NCBI GenBank assembly: GCA_035316325.1 | Contig: DATHJB010000011.1 | Location: 1-64,000, forward strand | DNA from: Acidimicrobiales bacterium | GTDB taxonomy: Bacteria > Actinomycetota > Acidimicrobiia > Acidimicrobiales > VFJN01 | Length of the DNA: 64,000 nt | Direction of reading: 5' to 3' | Shown: piece after piece, positions 40,986 to 48,738 of the stretch | Layout: each line of letters starts with the position of its first letter | How positions within the stretch are numbered: the stretch's first letter is position 1 | The notes under the pieces: model-generated | Databases searched by the model: none | The model's input: only the letters and a program-made list of their open reading frames with translations | What the model was told of the DNA's origin: nothing | Program-made: the position numbers and the translations under genes

Positions 40986-43112
40986 TCAATTCCCGGAAAC
41001 TGGCTCCAGAGCGTCCAGCTCGGCTACCGAAGCCAGGATCTCGGGGGCCAGCCAGCGGGCCACCTCGAGGGAGTTGGCCAGGTCGACGTGCACGCCGTCG
41101 GGCCGCAGGCGCGCGTCCTCGGCCGGCGACAGGGCCGCGAAGTGGGCGCCGAAGTCGACCACCGTGGCCGACGGGTGGTCGGCGACGACGCCGGTGATCA
41201 GCTCGTTGAGCCGGTCGATGCGCTCCAGGGCGTCGGGCGGGTCCGGGTGCTCGGGCCGCGGCACCAGGGCCCGGGAGAAGTCAAGCGGCGGCGTGGTGAG
41301 CCACACGACCTTCAGGCCCTTCGCCAGCAGCGCCGACGTCGCCCCCTCGATCTCGGCCTGCAGGTAGCGGTCGTAGACGGGGTCGCCCGGGCCCCGCCAC
41401 TGGTCGTCGCCGGGGATCTTGCGGTCCATCACGTCCCACGACCCGGTGAGCAGCACCCCCACCTCCAGGTCGGGCCGCTCGTCGATCTCCCGGCCCCAGT
41501 CGCGGTCCCACTGGGGGCAGCCGGCAGGCACCGGCTGCGGCGTCCCGAGCTGGCGCCGCTCCCCGCCCCGGCCGATGCCGCAGCCCACCTGGGTGGTGTA
41601 GCCGTCACCGACCAGCATCAGCCGCTTGGTCTGCAGGCCCCACTCGCCCACCCCGGCCGCCACGGTGAGGGCGGCGGAGTCGCCGAAGAACATCACGTCG
41701 ACCGCCTCCTGCGGCACCGCCTCCCGCCGCTCCTCGATCTCCGCCTCGGCCGCGGCCACCGCCTCGGGATCGAAGCCGCCCTCGGCGTCGGCGGGGTCGT
41801 CGGCGTCGGCTCCCGCGTCGTTGCCGGCGAGCTGGTCCGCGGCGGCCTCGAACTGGTCCTGCCGGGGCGAGGCCACGCTGTCGGGGACCAGCAGCGCGGC
41901 GGCCACCACGGCGGCGACGCTCCCGAACGCCAGCACCGGCGCCCAACGCACCCGCGGCCAGCTCCCCTTTCGGATCGGCTGCTCCAGCACCAGGTAGGAC
42001 CCCGCTGCCAGCGCCAGCGTCGGCACCAGGCGCACCGCGAACAGCGCCCAGCCCCCGGGCGCCCAGCCGACCAGGTCGTCGATCCGCTGCGGGGTCAGCA
42101 CCAGGAACAGCGGCCAGTGGAACAGGTAGACGGCGTACGACACCAGGCCCAGCAGCCGCAGCGGCTCGAACGCCAGCGCCGACCGGACGGGACCGGGCAC
42201 GCAGACCGCCAGCACCAGGGCGCCCGATCCGAGCGCGTAGAGCAGCAGGAAGCCGTGCGACAGCGACGTCGAGCTCTGCTCGACGGTCCACCACGCCCAC
42301 GCAGATGCGGCCAGGGCTGCAAGCCCGAGGCCGCCGATCGTTCTTTGAAGGAAAACGGACGCGATGCGGTCGTTTTCCTTCAAAGAAACGACGAGGACGG
42401 CAAGGAGGGCGCCGACCAGGATCTCGCCCATGCGGACAGGGGTGGCGTAGTAGACGGTGTCGGGCGCGTCCCGCCACACGAACGTCAGCGCCGCCGAACC
42501 AGCGAGCAGGGCGACCAGCACCCCGGAGTACACCCGCCGTGACCCCTTCGCCAGCCCGAGGACACCGGCCGTGAGCAGCGGGAACAGCCAGTAGAACTGC
42601 TCCTCGATCGCCAGGCTCCAGATGTGCAGGGCCGGCGACGGCGCCGCGAACAGCTCGCCGTAGGAGCGGTCCTCCCACAGGAAGTGCCAGTTGGCCACCT
42701 GGAGGGCCGACGCCACCACGTCGCCCGGCAGCTCCGGTCCCCACAGGTCGTCGACCAGCACCAGCGACACCAGCAGCGCCCCCAGCGTCACCGCCGAGGC
42801 CGGCAGCAGGCGCCGCATCCGCCGCGACCAGAACGCGGTCAGCCCGATGCGACCCGTCCGGGCCTGCTCGCCCAGCAGCAGCGAGGTGATGAGGAACCCG
42901 CTGAGCGTGAAGAACGTGGAGACGCCCAGGTAGCCGCCCTGGGCCCAGGGGAAGCCGCTGTGGAACAGCAGCACCGCACCCACGGCGAGGCCGCGGATGC
43001 CGTCGAGCGCCGGGTTGTAGTCGAGCCCCACCTTCTGCGACGAGCGCGCGCCGTCCTCGGGCGCGGGATCTTCGAGGGCGCCCGAGGCCTCGTCGGGCAG
43101 GGTCGCCGTCAC
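40986..43112 (-). CDS. Membrane acyltransferase with C-terminal SGNH domain (OafA/YrhL-like)
   Basis: 708 residues from GTG 43112, overlapping the upstream paralog's stop (GTGA). Ten or so transmembrane helices in residues ~40-430: acyltransferase_3 motifs NPALDGIRGLAVGAVLLFHSG, STFFTLSGFLITSLLL, IWSLAIEEQFYWLFPL and YAVYLFHWPLFL. After an acidic linker rich in Asp/Ala (~465-490) there is an SGNH-type domain with FFGDSAALTVAAG, WLTTPPLD and the catalytic DGVH near the end. Such enzymes O-acylate cell-surface polysaccharides or lipids. A perfect AT-rich inverted repeat sits within the coding region. Confidence 0.88.
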   Translation of the reverse strand: MTATLPDEASGALEDPAPEDGARSSQKVGLDYNPALDGIRGLAVGAVLLFHSGFPWAQGGYLGVSTFFTLSGFLITSLLLGEQARTGRIGLTAFWSRRMRRLLPASAVTLGALLVSLVLVDDLWGPELPGDVVASALQVANWHFLWEDRSYGELFAAPSPALHIWSLAIEEQFYWLFPLLTAGVLGLAKGSRRVYSGVLVALLAGSAALTFVWRDAPDTVYYATPVRMGEILVGALLAVLVVSLKENDRIASVFLQRTIGGLGLAALAASAWAWWTVEQSSTSLSHGFLLLYALGSGALVLAVCVPGPVRSALAFEPLRLLGLVSYAVYLFHWPLFLVLTPQRIDDLVGWAPGGWALFAVRLVPTLALAAGSYLVLEQPIRKGSWPRVRWAPVLAFGSVAAVVAAALLVPDSVASPRQDQFEAAADQLAGNDAGADADDPADAEGGFDPEAVAAAEAEIEERREAVPQEAVDVMFFGDSAALTVAAGVGEWGLQTKRLMLVGDGYTTQVGCGIGRGGERRQLGTPQPVPAGCPQWDRDWGREIDERPDLEVGVLLTGSWDVMDRKIPGDDQWRGPGDPVYDRYLQAEIEGATSALLAKGLKVVWLTTPPLDFSRALVPRPEHPDPPDALERIDRLNELITGVVADHPSATVVDFGAHFAALSPAEDARLRPDGVHVDLANSLEVARWLAPEILASVAELDALEPVSGN
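42341..42387. repeat. Perfect 17 bp inverted repeat inside the acyltransferase gene
   Basis: TTCTTTGAAGGAAAACG (42341-42357) and CGTTTTCCTTCAAAGAA (42371-42387) are exact inverted copies around a 13-base spacer. The arms are AT-rich in a gene that is otherwise strongly GC-biased, and they encode polar residues (SLKENDR, VFLQR) between membrane helices. This looks like an inserted palindromic element kept in frame, or an internal hairpin. Confidence 0.8.
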
Positions 43113-45229
43113 GGCGCCTGGGCAGGCTCCGAGTTGGCCGCCGCGACGATCTCCGGTCCGAGCCACTGGCCGATCTGGACCGACCCGTCGAACGTCCAGT
43201 GGACGCCGTCGGGCCGGATCCGAGCCAGCTCGTCGGGCGGCAGTTCGGCGGCGTGCGCGGCAAGGTCGACAGACACCACGCCCTCACGTTCCCCCGCCAG
43301 CTCGCGGATCATGTCGTTGTAGAGCCCCATCCGGGCCGGGTCGAACTCGGGCGGCTGCTCGTCGGGCCGCGGGTCGATCTGCGTCCAGTCGATGGCCGGG
43401 GCGGTGAGCCACACCACGGTGACACCCTCGTCGAGCAGCAGGTCGACCACGTCAGTCATCTCGGAGCGAAGGTAGTCGTCGTAGATCGGCTGGCCGATGT
43501 GCACCCACTCGCCGTCGCTGCCCGGGATCTGCCGGTTGGCGACGTCCCACGGCCCGGTCTGCACCACGGCGTAGTCCATCCGGCCGTAACGATCCCGGTT
43601 GCGGGCGATGTCCCGGTGCAGGCTCTCGCGCCACTCGTCGCAGGCGCCGCCCCGCAACCCGGCCTGGTTGCCGCGGTAGTCGACCTCGCCCTCGTCGCCG
43701 ATGCTGCAGCCGTTCTCGGCCGACCCGCCCCACAGCACCTGCACCGGCTCCGCGCTCTTGCCCCACTCGCTGAGGCCGTTGGCGGTGGTCACCATCGTCG
43801 AGTCGCCCACGACGACGCCGACCCGCGACTCGGGCTCGAGCGTCGACGGGTCGGGGCCCTCGGCCGCGTTGACGAACGACTCGAACGGGTCGGCCGGCGG
43901 CTCCGACACCCGGGGCACCACCACGGCCAACGCCAGCACGCCCACCACCCCGCCGAGCGCCAGCACCTGGGCGTTGAGCCACTTCGGCCGCTGGCCACGG
44001 CGGATCGGCTGCTCGAACCAGCGGTACGACACCGCCGCCAGCGCCAGCACCACCACCAGCCGGATGACCAGCAGCTTCCAGGTGCGGGGCTGCAGGCTGC
44101 CCGGGAAGGGCTCCAGGAGCGAGTCGACGGTGTTCTCGTCGAGGATCTTGAACAGCGGCCAGTGGAACAGGTAGACGCCGTACGACACGACGCCCAGCAG
44201 CCGCAGCGGCTCGAACGACATCACCCGCCGCACCGGGCCGTCGACGTTGGCCGACAGCACCAGCGCCGCCGAGATCACCGAGTAGCCCAGCAGCCCGCCC
44301 CAGCGCAGCGACGGGTGCGTCTGCTCGGCGAACCACCACAGCCACACCTGCACCACCAGACACACCACACCCAGCGCCGCCAACACCGGGACCAGCCGCT
44401 TGTTGCCGACGAACCAGCCCCGGGCCACCAGCGACGCCAGCAGGCCGCCCATCAGGATCTCGCCGCCCCGGATCGGCGTGGCGTAGTAGACGACGGTCGG
44501 GTTGTTGCCGTAGGCCAGCGTGAGCAGCCCGGCGCCGCCGATGAGGGCCAGCAGCACGCCGGTGTAGGCCTTCAGCGACCCCTTGAAGTACACCAGCGCA
44601 CCCGCCGTGATCAGCGGGAACAGCCAGTAGAACTGCTCCTCGATGGCGAGGCTCCAGAAGTGGAGCACCAGCGACTGGTTGTCCTGGAACAGATCGGCGT
44701 AGGCGCGGTCCTCGAAGATGAAGCGCCAGTTGGCCACGTGGAGGCCGGCGGCGAACACGTCGCCGCCCAGCTGTCGCTCCCACTGCTGGTTGGTGAAGAT
44801 CGCCGAGACCGACACCGCGGCGAGCGTCGCCGCCGAGGCCGGCAGCAGGCGCCGCAGCCGGCGGGCGTAGAAGCTGCTGAGGCCGATGCCCCCGGAGCGG
44901 GCGTGCTCGGAGAGCAGCAGCGACGTGATGAGGAAGCCGCTCAGCGTGAAGAACGTGGAGACCGCGAGGAAGCTGCCCTTGAACCAGTCGCCGGCGTAGC
45001 CGTGGTAGAGCAGCACCGAGCTGAGCGCCAGGCCCCGGATGCCGTCGAGCGCGGGGTTGTAGGCGAGGTGGGCGGGCCGCTTCGCCTCCGGCGCGGCGTC
45101 GGGCAAGGGCAGCGGGGGCGCGACGAGGGTCGCGGTGGCGGCGTTGCCGTTGTTGCGGTCGAGCTCTGCGACCTGCTCAGCGGGCCGACGGCCCGACGTT
45201 GACCCAGCCAGGGACGTCCCCTCCCCCAA
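43109..45229 (-). CDS. Membrane acyltransferase with C-terminal SGNH domain, paralog
   Basis: 706 residues if TTG 45229 is the start; no ATG or GTG is available below the divergent ccrA start, and this gives the same length as the downstream paralog. Acyltransferase_3 motifs: NPALDGIRGLALSSVLLYHG, STFFTLSGFLITSLLL, FWSLAIEEQFYWLFPL, YGVYLFHWPLFK. The SGNH part has VVVGDSTMVTTANG, VVWLTAPAIDW and RPDGVHWTF. The two paralogs are translationally coupled and probably modify the same surface polymer at different positions. Start codon uncertain. Confidence 0.85.
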   Translation of the reverse strand: MGEGTSLAGSTSGRRPAEQVAELDRNNGNAATATLVAPPLPLPDAAPEAKRPAHLAYNPALDGIRGLALSSVLLYHGYAGDWFKGSFLAVSTFFTLSGFLITSLLLSEHARSGGIGLSSFYARRLRRLLPASAATLAAVSVSAIFTNQQWERQLGGDVFAAGLHVANWRFIFEDRAYADLFQDNQSLVLHFWSLAIEEQFYWLFPLITAGALVYFKGSLKAYTGVLLALIGGAGLLTLAYGNNPTVVYYATPIRGGEILMGGLLASLVARGWFVGNKRLVPVLAALGVVCLVVQVWLWWFAEQTHPSLRWGGLLGYSVISAALVLSANVDGPVRRVMSFEPLRLLGVVSYGVYLFHWPLFKILDENTVDSLLEPFPGSLQPRTWKLLVIRLVVVLALAAVSYRWFEQPIRRGQRPKWLNAQVLALGGVVGVLALAVVVPRVSEPPADPFESFVNAAEGPDPSTLEPESRVGVVVGDSTMVTTANGLSEWGKSAEPVQVLWGGSAENGCSIGDEGEVDYRGNQAGLRGGACDEWRESLHRDIARNRDRYGRMDYAVVQTGPWDVANRQIPGSDGEWVHIGQPIYDDYLRSEMTDVVDLLLDEGVTVVWLTAPAIDWTQIDPRPDEQPPEFDPARMGLYNDMIRELAGEREGVVSVDLAAHAAELPPDELARIRPDGVHWTFDGSVQIGQWLGPEIVAAANSEPAQAP

Positions 45230-45352
45230 GCGTTTCCAGCGAAGGCTCAGGCTACGACAGCCCCACCGCCGCTTGCACGCTCTCTGTCGCCACCTGGGGC
45301 CACGTTCAGCGAGTCTGCGCTCGGAGGTAACCCAGCGGTAGCTTTCGGCCCC

Positions 45353-46702
45353 ATGGAGCAGATCCTCCAAGCCATCCAGAGCGGAGCGAGCGGCGACGAG
45401 ATCGCCGCGCTGCCCGTCCCCGAGTCGTACCGCGCCGCCCACGTCCTACGCGCCGAGCAGGAGATGTGGGAGGGCGTGGCGTCGGAGGACAAGGACCCCC
45501 GCCGGTCGCTGCACGTGTCCGACGTGCCGACGCCGGAGCTGGCGCCCGACGAGGTCTACCTGGCGGTGATGGCCAGCTCCATCAACTTCAACACGGTGTG
45601 GACGTCGATCTTCGAGCCGCTCCCCACCTTCCTGTTCCTCGACCGGCTCGCCAAGGAGTCGGTGTGGGGCGCCCGCCACAAGCAGGACTACCACGTGGTC
45701 GGCTCCGACGCCGCCGGCGTGGTGGTGCGGGTGGGTTCCGCCGTGCGCAACTGGAAGCCGGGCGACCGGGTGGTCGTGCACTGCAACTTCCTCGACGACC
45801 AGGACCCCTCGGCCCACGACGACTCCATGCTCGCCGCCAACCAGCGCATCTGGGGCTTCGAGTCGAACTTCGGCGGGCTCGCCGACCTGGCCGTGGTGAA
45901 GGCCAACCAGATCATGCCCAAACCGTCGCACCTGACGTGGGAGGAGTCGGCGGTCAGCGGGCTGTGCGCCTCCACCAGCTACCGGATGCTCGTCGGTCGT
46001 CACGCCGCCCGCATGAAGCAGGGCGACAACGTGTTCATCTGGGGCGCGACCGGAGGCATCGGTGCCTACGCCACCCAGCTGGTGCTCAACGGCGGGGGCA
46101 CCCCGGTGGGCGTGGTGTCGTCGGGCGACCGGGCCAAGCTCCTCAACGCCATGGGCTGCGAGGCCGTGATCGACCGGCGGGAGGAGGCGTACCGCTTCTG
46201 GTCCGACGAGAACACGCAGGACGAGGGCGAGTGGCGCCGGCTCGGCAAGAAGGTGCGCTCGCTGGTCGGCGACGACCCCGACATCGTGTTCGAGCACCCC
46301 GGACGGCAGACGATGGGCGCCTCGGTGTTCATCACCAAGCGGGGCGGCACGATCGTCACCTGTGCCGCCACCAGCGGCTACATGATCGAGTACGACAACC
46401 GGCACCTGTGGATGAAGCTGAAGCGCATCGTCTCGTCGCACTTCGCCAACTACCAGGAGGCGTGGGACATGAACCGGTTGATCGACAAGGGTGCGATCCA
46501 GCCGGTGATGTCGCAGGTGTTCCCGCTGACCGAGGTGGGCGCCGCGGCCGTGGCGGTCCACCGCAACGAGGCCGAGGGCAAGCTGGCCGTGCTGTGCCTG
46601 GCCCCGTCGGCCGGCGACGGCATCACCGACCCGGAGAAGCGGGCCCGCATCGGCGAGGACAAGATCACCTTGTTCCAGCGCCACGCCCGCGGCGAGCTGT
46701 AG
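45353..46702 (+). CDS. ccrA: Crotonyl-CoA carboxylase/reductase
   Basis: 449 residues, the usual length. Medium-chain dehydrogenase fold with the family-specific pieces SSINFNTVWTSIFEP, DYHVVGSDAAGVVVRVG, GDRVVVHCNFLDDQDP, NQIMPKPSHLTWEESA, the NADPH site IWGATGGIGAYATQL, VFEHPGRQTMGASVF and the C-terminal SSHFANYQEAWDMNRLI. It reductively carboxylates crotonyl-CoA to ethylmalonyl-CoA, the key step of the ethylmalonyl-CoA pathway or a source of polyketide extender units. Methylmalonyl-CoA epimerase lies 1.6 kb downstream. Confidence 0.96.
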   Translation: MEQILQAIQSGASGDEIAALPVPESYRAAHVLRAEQEMWEGVASEDKDPRRSLHVSDVPTPELAPDEVYLAVMASSINFNTVWTSIFEPLPTFLFLDRLAKESVWGARHKQDYHVVGSDAAGVVVRVGSAVRNWKPGDRVVVHCNFLDDQDPSAHDDSMLAANQRIWGFESNFGGLADLAVVKANQIMPKPSHLTWEESAVSGLCASTSYRMLVGRHAARMKQGDNVFIWGATGGIGAYATQLVLNGGGTPVGVVSSGDRAKLLNAMGCEAVIDRREEAYRFWSDENTQDEGEWRRLGKKVRSLVGDDPDIVFEHPGRQTMGASVFITKRGGTIVTCAATSGYMIEYDNRHLWMKLKRIVSSHFANYQEAWDMNRLIDKGAIQPVMSQVFPLTEVGAAAVAVHRNEAEGKLAVLCLAPSAGDGITDPEKRARIGEDKITLFQRHARGEL

Positions 46703-46740
46703 GGCGTCAGGCGCGATACTGGCCCGTCCGGCGGCGCTGG

Positions 46741-47754
46741 GTGCCGCCAGCTGGGATCACGCAACGGAGCTGGGTCATCACCGATACACCGCACTTCCCG
46801 CCCCCGGAGAACCCTCCGGGACCCCCGCCCTCGTCTTGGCCGACGGAGCCCCCGCCGCCGCCGGGCTGGCCGACCGAGCCGCCGCCCACCCAGGCGATGC
46901 CCGACTACGCCCCGCCGCCCACCCAGGCGATGCCGGGGTTCCCGCCACCGACCGAGGCCATGCCCGGGTTCGGGCCGACGGGACCGCCGCCCCCGCCCGG
47001 GCCTCCCGGTCCCTACGGGCCGCCACCGTCGGGACCGTACGGGCCGGCGCCGTTCCCCGGACCGCCGCCGGGACGGAAGTCGAGCACGACGCTCCTGGTG
47101 GTGGCTCTCCTGGTGATCCTGGCGATCGGCGGCATCGCCTTCGCCGTCAGCCAGGACGGCGACGACGAGGAGGGCACCGGGGGCGTCGCCGCCGGTGAGA
47201 CGCCCGAGACCGAGGTGGGCCTGCCGTCCGACGACGGCGACGTCCCCTCCGGTGACGAGGTCGACCTCCCGGATGTACCCGACGTGCCCGACGAGCCCGA
47301 CGTGCCGCCGGAGACCCAGCCCGAGCCGACGCCGCCGCCCGTCGAGGAGGCCCAGGCCGCCGTCCACGACTGCATCGCCGTCGACACCGCCGGCTACATG
47401 ACCGGCGCCGGCTCCTGCTCGGACGGCGGCACGCCCTACCTGGTCGCCGAGGTGGTCGAGGGCACCGGCACCTGCTCCGACCCCGAGGCGTCGTTCACGC
47501 CCTCCGGCGGCTACCTCCTGTGCCTCGAGGTCAACCTGGTGCTGAACCACTGCTACGTGTTCCCCGAGGGCGCCTCGGGCGGGGTCGACGGCTGGATCAC
47601 CGCCGCCGACGCCTGTGAGGCGCCGGGCTCGGTCCACGTGATCGACATCGTCCCCGGGGTCGACACCGGCGACTACTGCACCGACGACTACGAGTGGAAC
47701 CACTGGTACGGCTTCTACGCGCCCGACATGGTCGCCTGCGTCATGAAGTACTAG
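46741..47754 (+). CDS. Membrane protein with Pro-rich cytoplasmic region and Cys-rich exported domain
   Basis: 337 residues from GTG 46741. About 100 N-terminal residues are Pro/Gly-rich with repeats such as PTQAMP and PTEAMPGF; then one transmembrane helix (LLVVALLVILAIGGIAFAV, ~residues 117-136), an acidic/Pro-rich spacer, and a C-terminal domain of ~135 residues with at least eight Cys, presumably disulfide-bonded outside the cell (VHDCIAVD, GSCSDGG, GTCSDPEAS, YLLCLEVN, LNHCYVF). This resembles LppU-type actinobacterial surface proteins. Role unknown. Confidence 0.7.
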   Translation: MPPAGITQRSWVITDTPHFPPPENPPGPPPSSWPTEPPPPPGWPTEPPPTQAMPDYAPPPTQAMPGFPPPTEAMPGFGPTGPPPPPGPPGPYGPPPSGPYGPAPFPGPPPGRKSSTTLLVVALLVILAIGGIAFAVSQDGDDEEGTGGVAAGETPETEVGLPSDDGDVPSGDEVDLPDVPDVPDEPDVPPETQPEPTPPPVEEAQAAVHDCIAVDTAGYMTGAGSCSDGGTPYLVAEVVEGTGTCSDPEASFTPSGGYLLCLEVNLVLNHCYVFPEGASGGVDGWITAADACEAPGSVHVIDIVPGVDTGDYCTDDYEWNHWYGFYAPDMVACVMKY

Positions 47755-48226
47755 GCGGGCCGAGAGCCGCGACGATCTCGTCGTCGGCGCAGGCCCGGCC
47801 GAAGGCGTCGAGGCGGCGCCGGATGTCGCGGCCCAGCAGCCACACGCCGATGCGGTCGGCCAGCGGGGCCAGCCAGCCGGGGCGGCAGGTGAAGTTGTAG
47901 CGCCAGGTGGCGTCGGTGCCGCCGTCGTCGCGGGGCGTGAAGTGCCAGCCACCTGAGAACGACTTGAAGAACCACGGCCCGGTGACCATCCGCATCCCGA
48001 CGTGCTCGGGCGGCCGGTAGGTCACGTACTCCGACACCATCACCAGCCGGTGGCGGGAGCGGGTCCAGGTGCGGACGCCCTTGCCGGCCTCGGTGGCGCC
48101 GTCGAGCAGCCGCTGCTCGGTCACGAACGGGTCCCAGCGGTAGCGCAGCTCGCCGTAGGTCTGCGAGAGCCGGAAGGTGCGCTCGGGGTCGAGGGCGACG
48201 GTGACGGTCGAATCCACACGGGGCAT
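47741..48226 (-). CDS. SRPBCC (polyketide cyclase/START-like) protein
   Basis: 161 residues. Helix-grip pattern: VDSTVTVALDPERTFRLSQ, YRWDPFVTEQRLLDG, GVRTWTRSRHRLVMVSEYV, FSGGWHFTPRDDGGTDATWRYNF and a C-terminal helix with RDIRRRLDAFGRAC. Such proteins bind lipids or aromatic intermediates. It overlaps the end of the convergent Cys-rich membrane protein gene by 14 bases and diverges from the epimerase gene, 43 bases away. Confidence 0.82.
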   Translation of the reverse strand: MPRVDSTVTVALDPERTFRLSQTYGELRYRWDPFVTEQRLLDGATEAGKGVRTWTRSRHRLVMVSEYVTYRPPEHVGMRMVTGPWFFKSFSGGWHFTPRDDGGTDATWRYNFTCRPGWLAPLADRIGVWLLGRDIRRRLDAFGRACADDEIVAALGPPSTS

Positions 48227-48269
48227 GTCGGAATCCTTCCTCAGAACTACCCAGCGGTAGGTTCACTGT

Positions 48270-48671
48270 GTGCTGTTGACCGAGATCGATCACGTCGCCA
48301 TCGCCGTCAACGACCTGGACGCGGCCATCGCGTACTACGAGTCGACCTTCGGTGCGGAGGTCACCCACCGCGAGGTGGTCGAGTCCGACGGCGTCGAGGA
48401 AGCGCTGCTCAAGGTGGCCGAGAGCTACATCCAGCTGCTCACCCCGACCCGCGACGACTCGCCGGTGGCCAGGTACCTGGAGCGGAAGGGCGAGGGCCTG
48501 CACCACGTCGGCTACCGGGTGGACGACTGCGCCGTCGCCCTCGACGCCGTGAAAGCCTCGGGCGGCCGCGTGATCGACGAGGCCCCCCGCCCCGGCAGCC
48601 GAGGCACCACGGTGGCGTTCGTCCACCCCAAGGCCGCCTTCGGCACCCTCATCGAGCTGGTGCAGGAGTAG
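48270..48671 (+). CDS. mce: Methylmalonyl-CoA epimerase
   Basis: 133 residues from GTG 48270. VOC fold with metal ligands His8 (EIDHVAIAV), a Gln (YIQLL), His ~76 (GLHHVGYRV) and Glu near the end (TLIELVQE). Pattern YLERKGEGLHHVGYRVDD is characteristic. It interconverts (R)- and (S)-methylmalonyl-CoA and can act on ethylmalonyl-CoA, linking the ccrA product and the carboxylase product to succinyl-CoA. Confidence 0.93.
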   Translation: MLLTEIDHVAIAVNDLDAAIAYYESTFGAEVTHREVVESDGVEEALLKVAESYIQLLTPTRDDSPVARYLERKGEGLHHVGYRVDDCAVALDAVKASGGRVIDEAPRPGSRGTTVAFVHPKAAFGTLIELVQE

Positions 48672-48706
48672 CCCATACCAACCACCCCGCCGCCGCCCCA
48701 AGCGGT
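48672..48706 (-). repeat. Dispersed intergenic repeat, copy A
   Basis: A 35-base sequence that recurs at 55723-55757 in the opposite orientation with 33 of 35 bases identical. It fills half of the 67-base gap between the convergent epimerase and PQQ-dehydrogenase genes. A second hairpin, CTCGGGCGGC/GCCGCCGAG (48707-48727), follows at once and may be the terminator for both genes. Confidence 0.6.
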
Positions 48707-48738
48707 CTCGGGCGGCGAGCCGCCGAGGCAAGTAGCCC

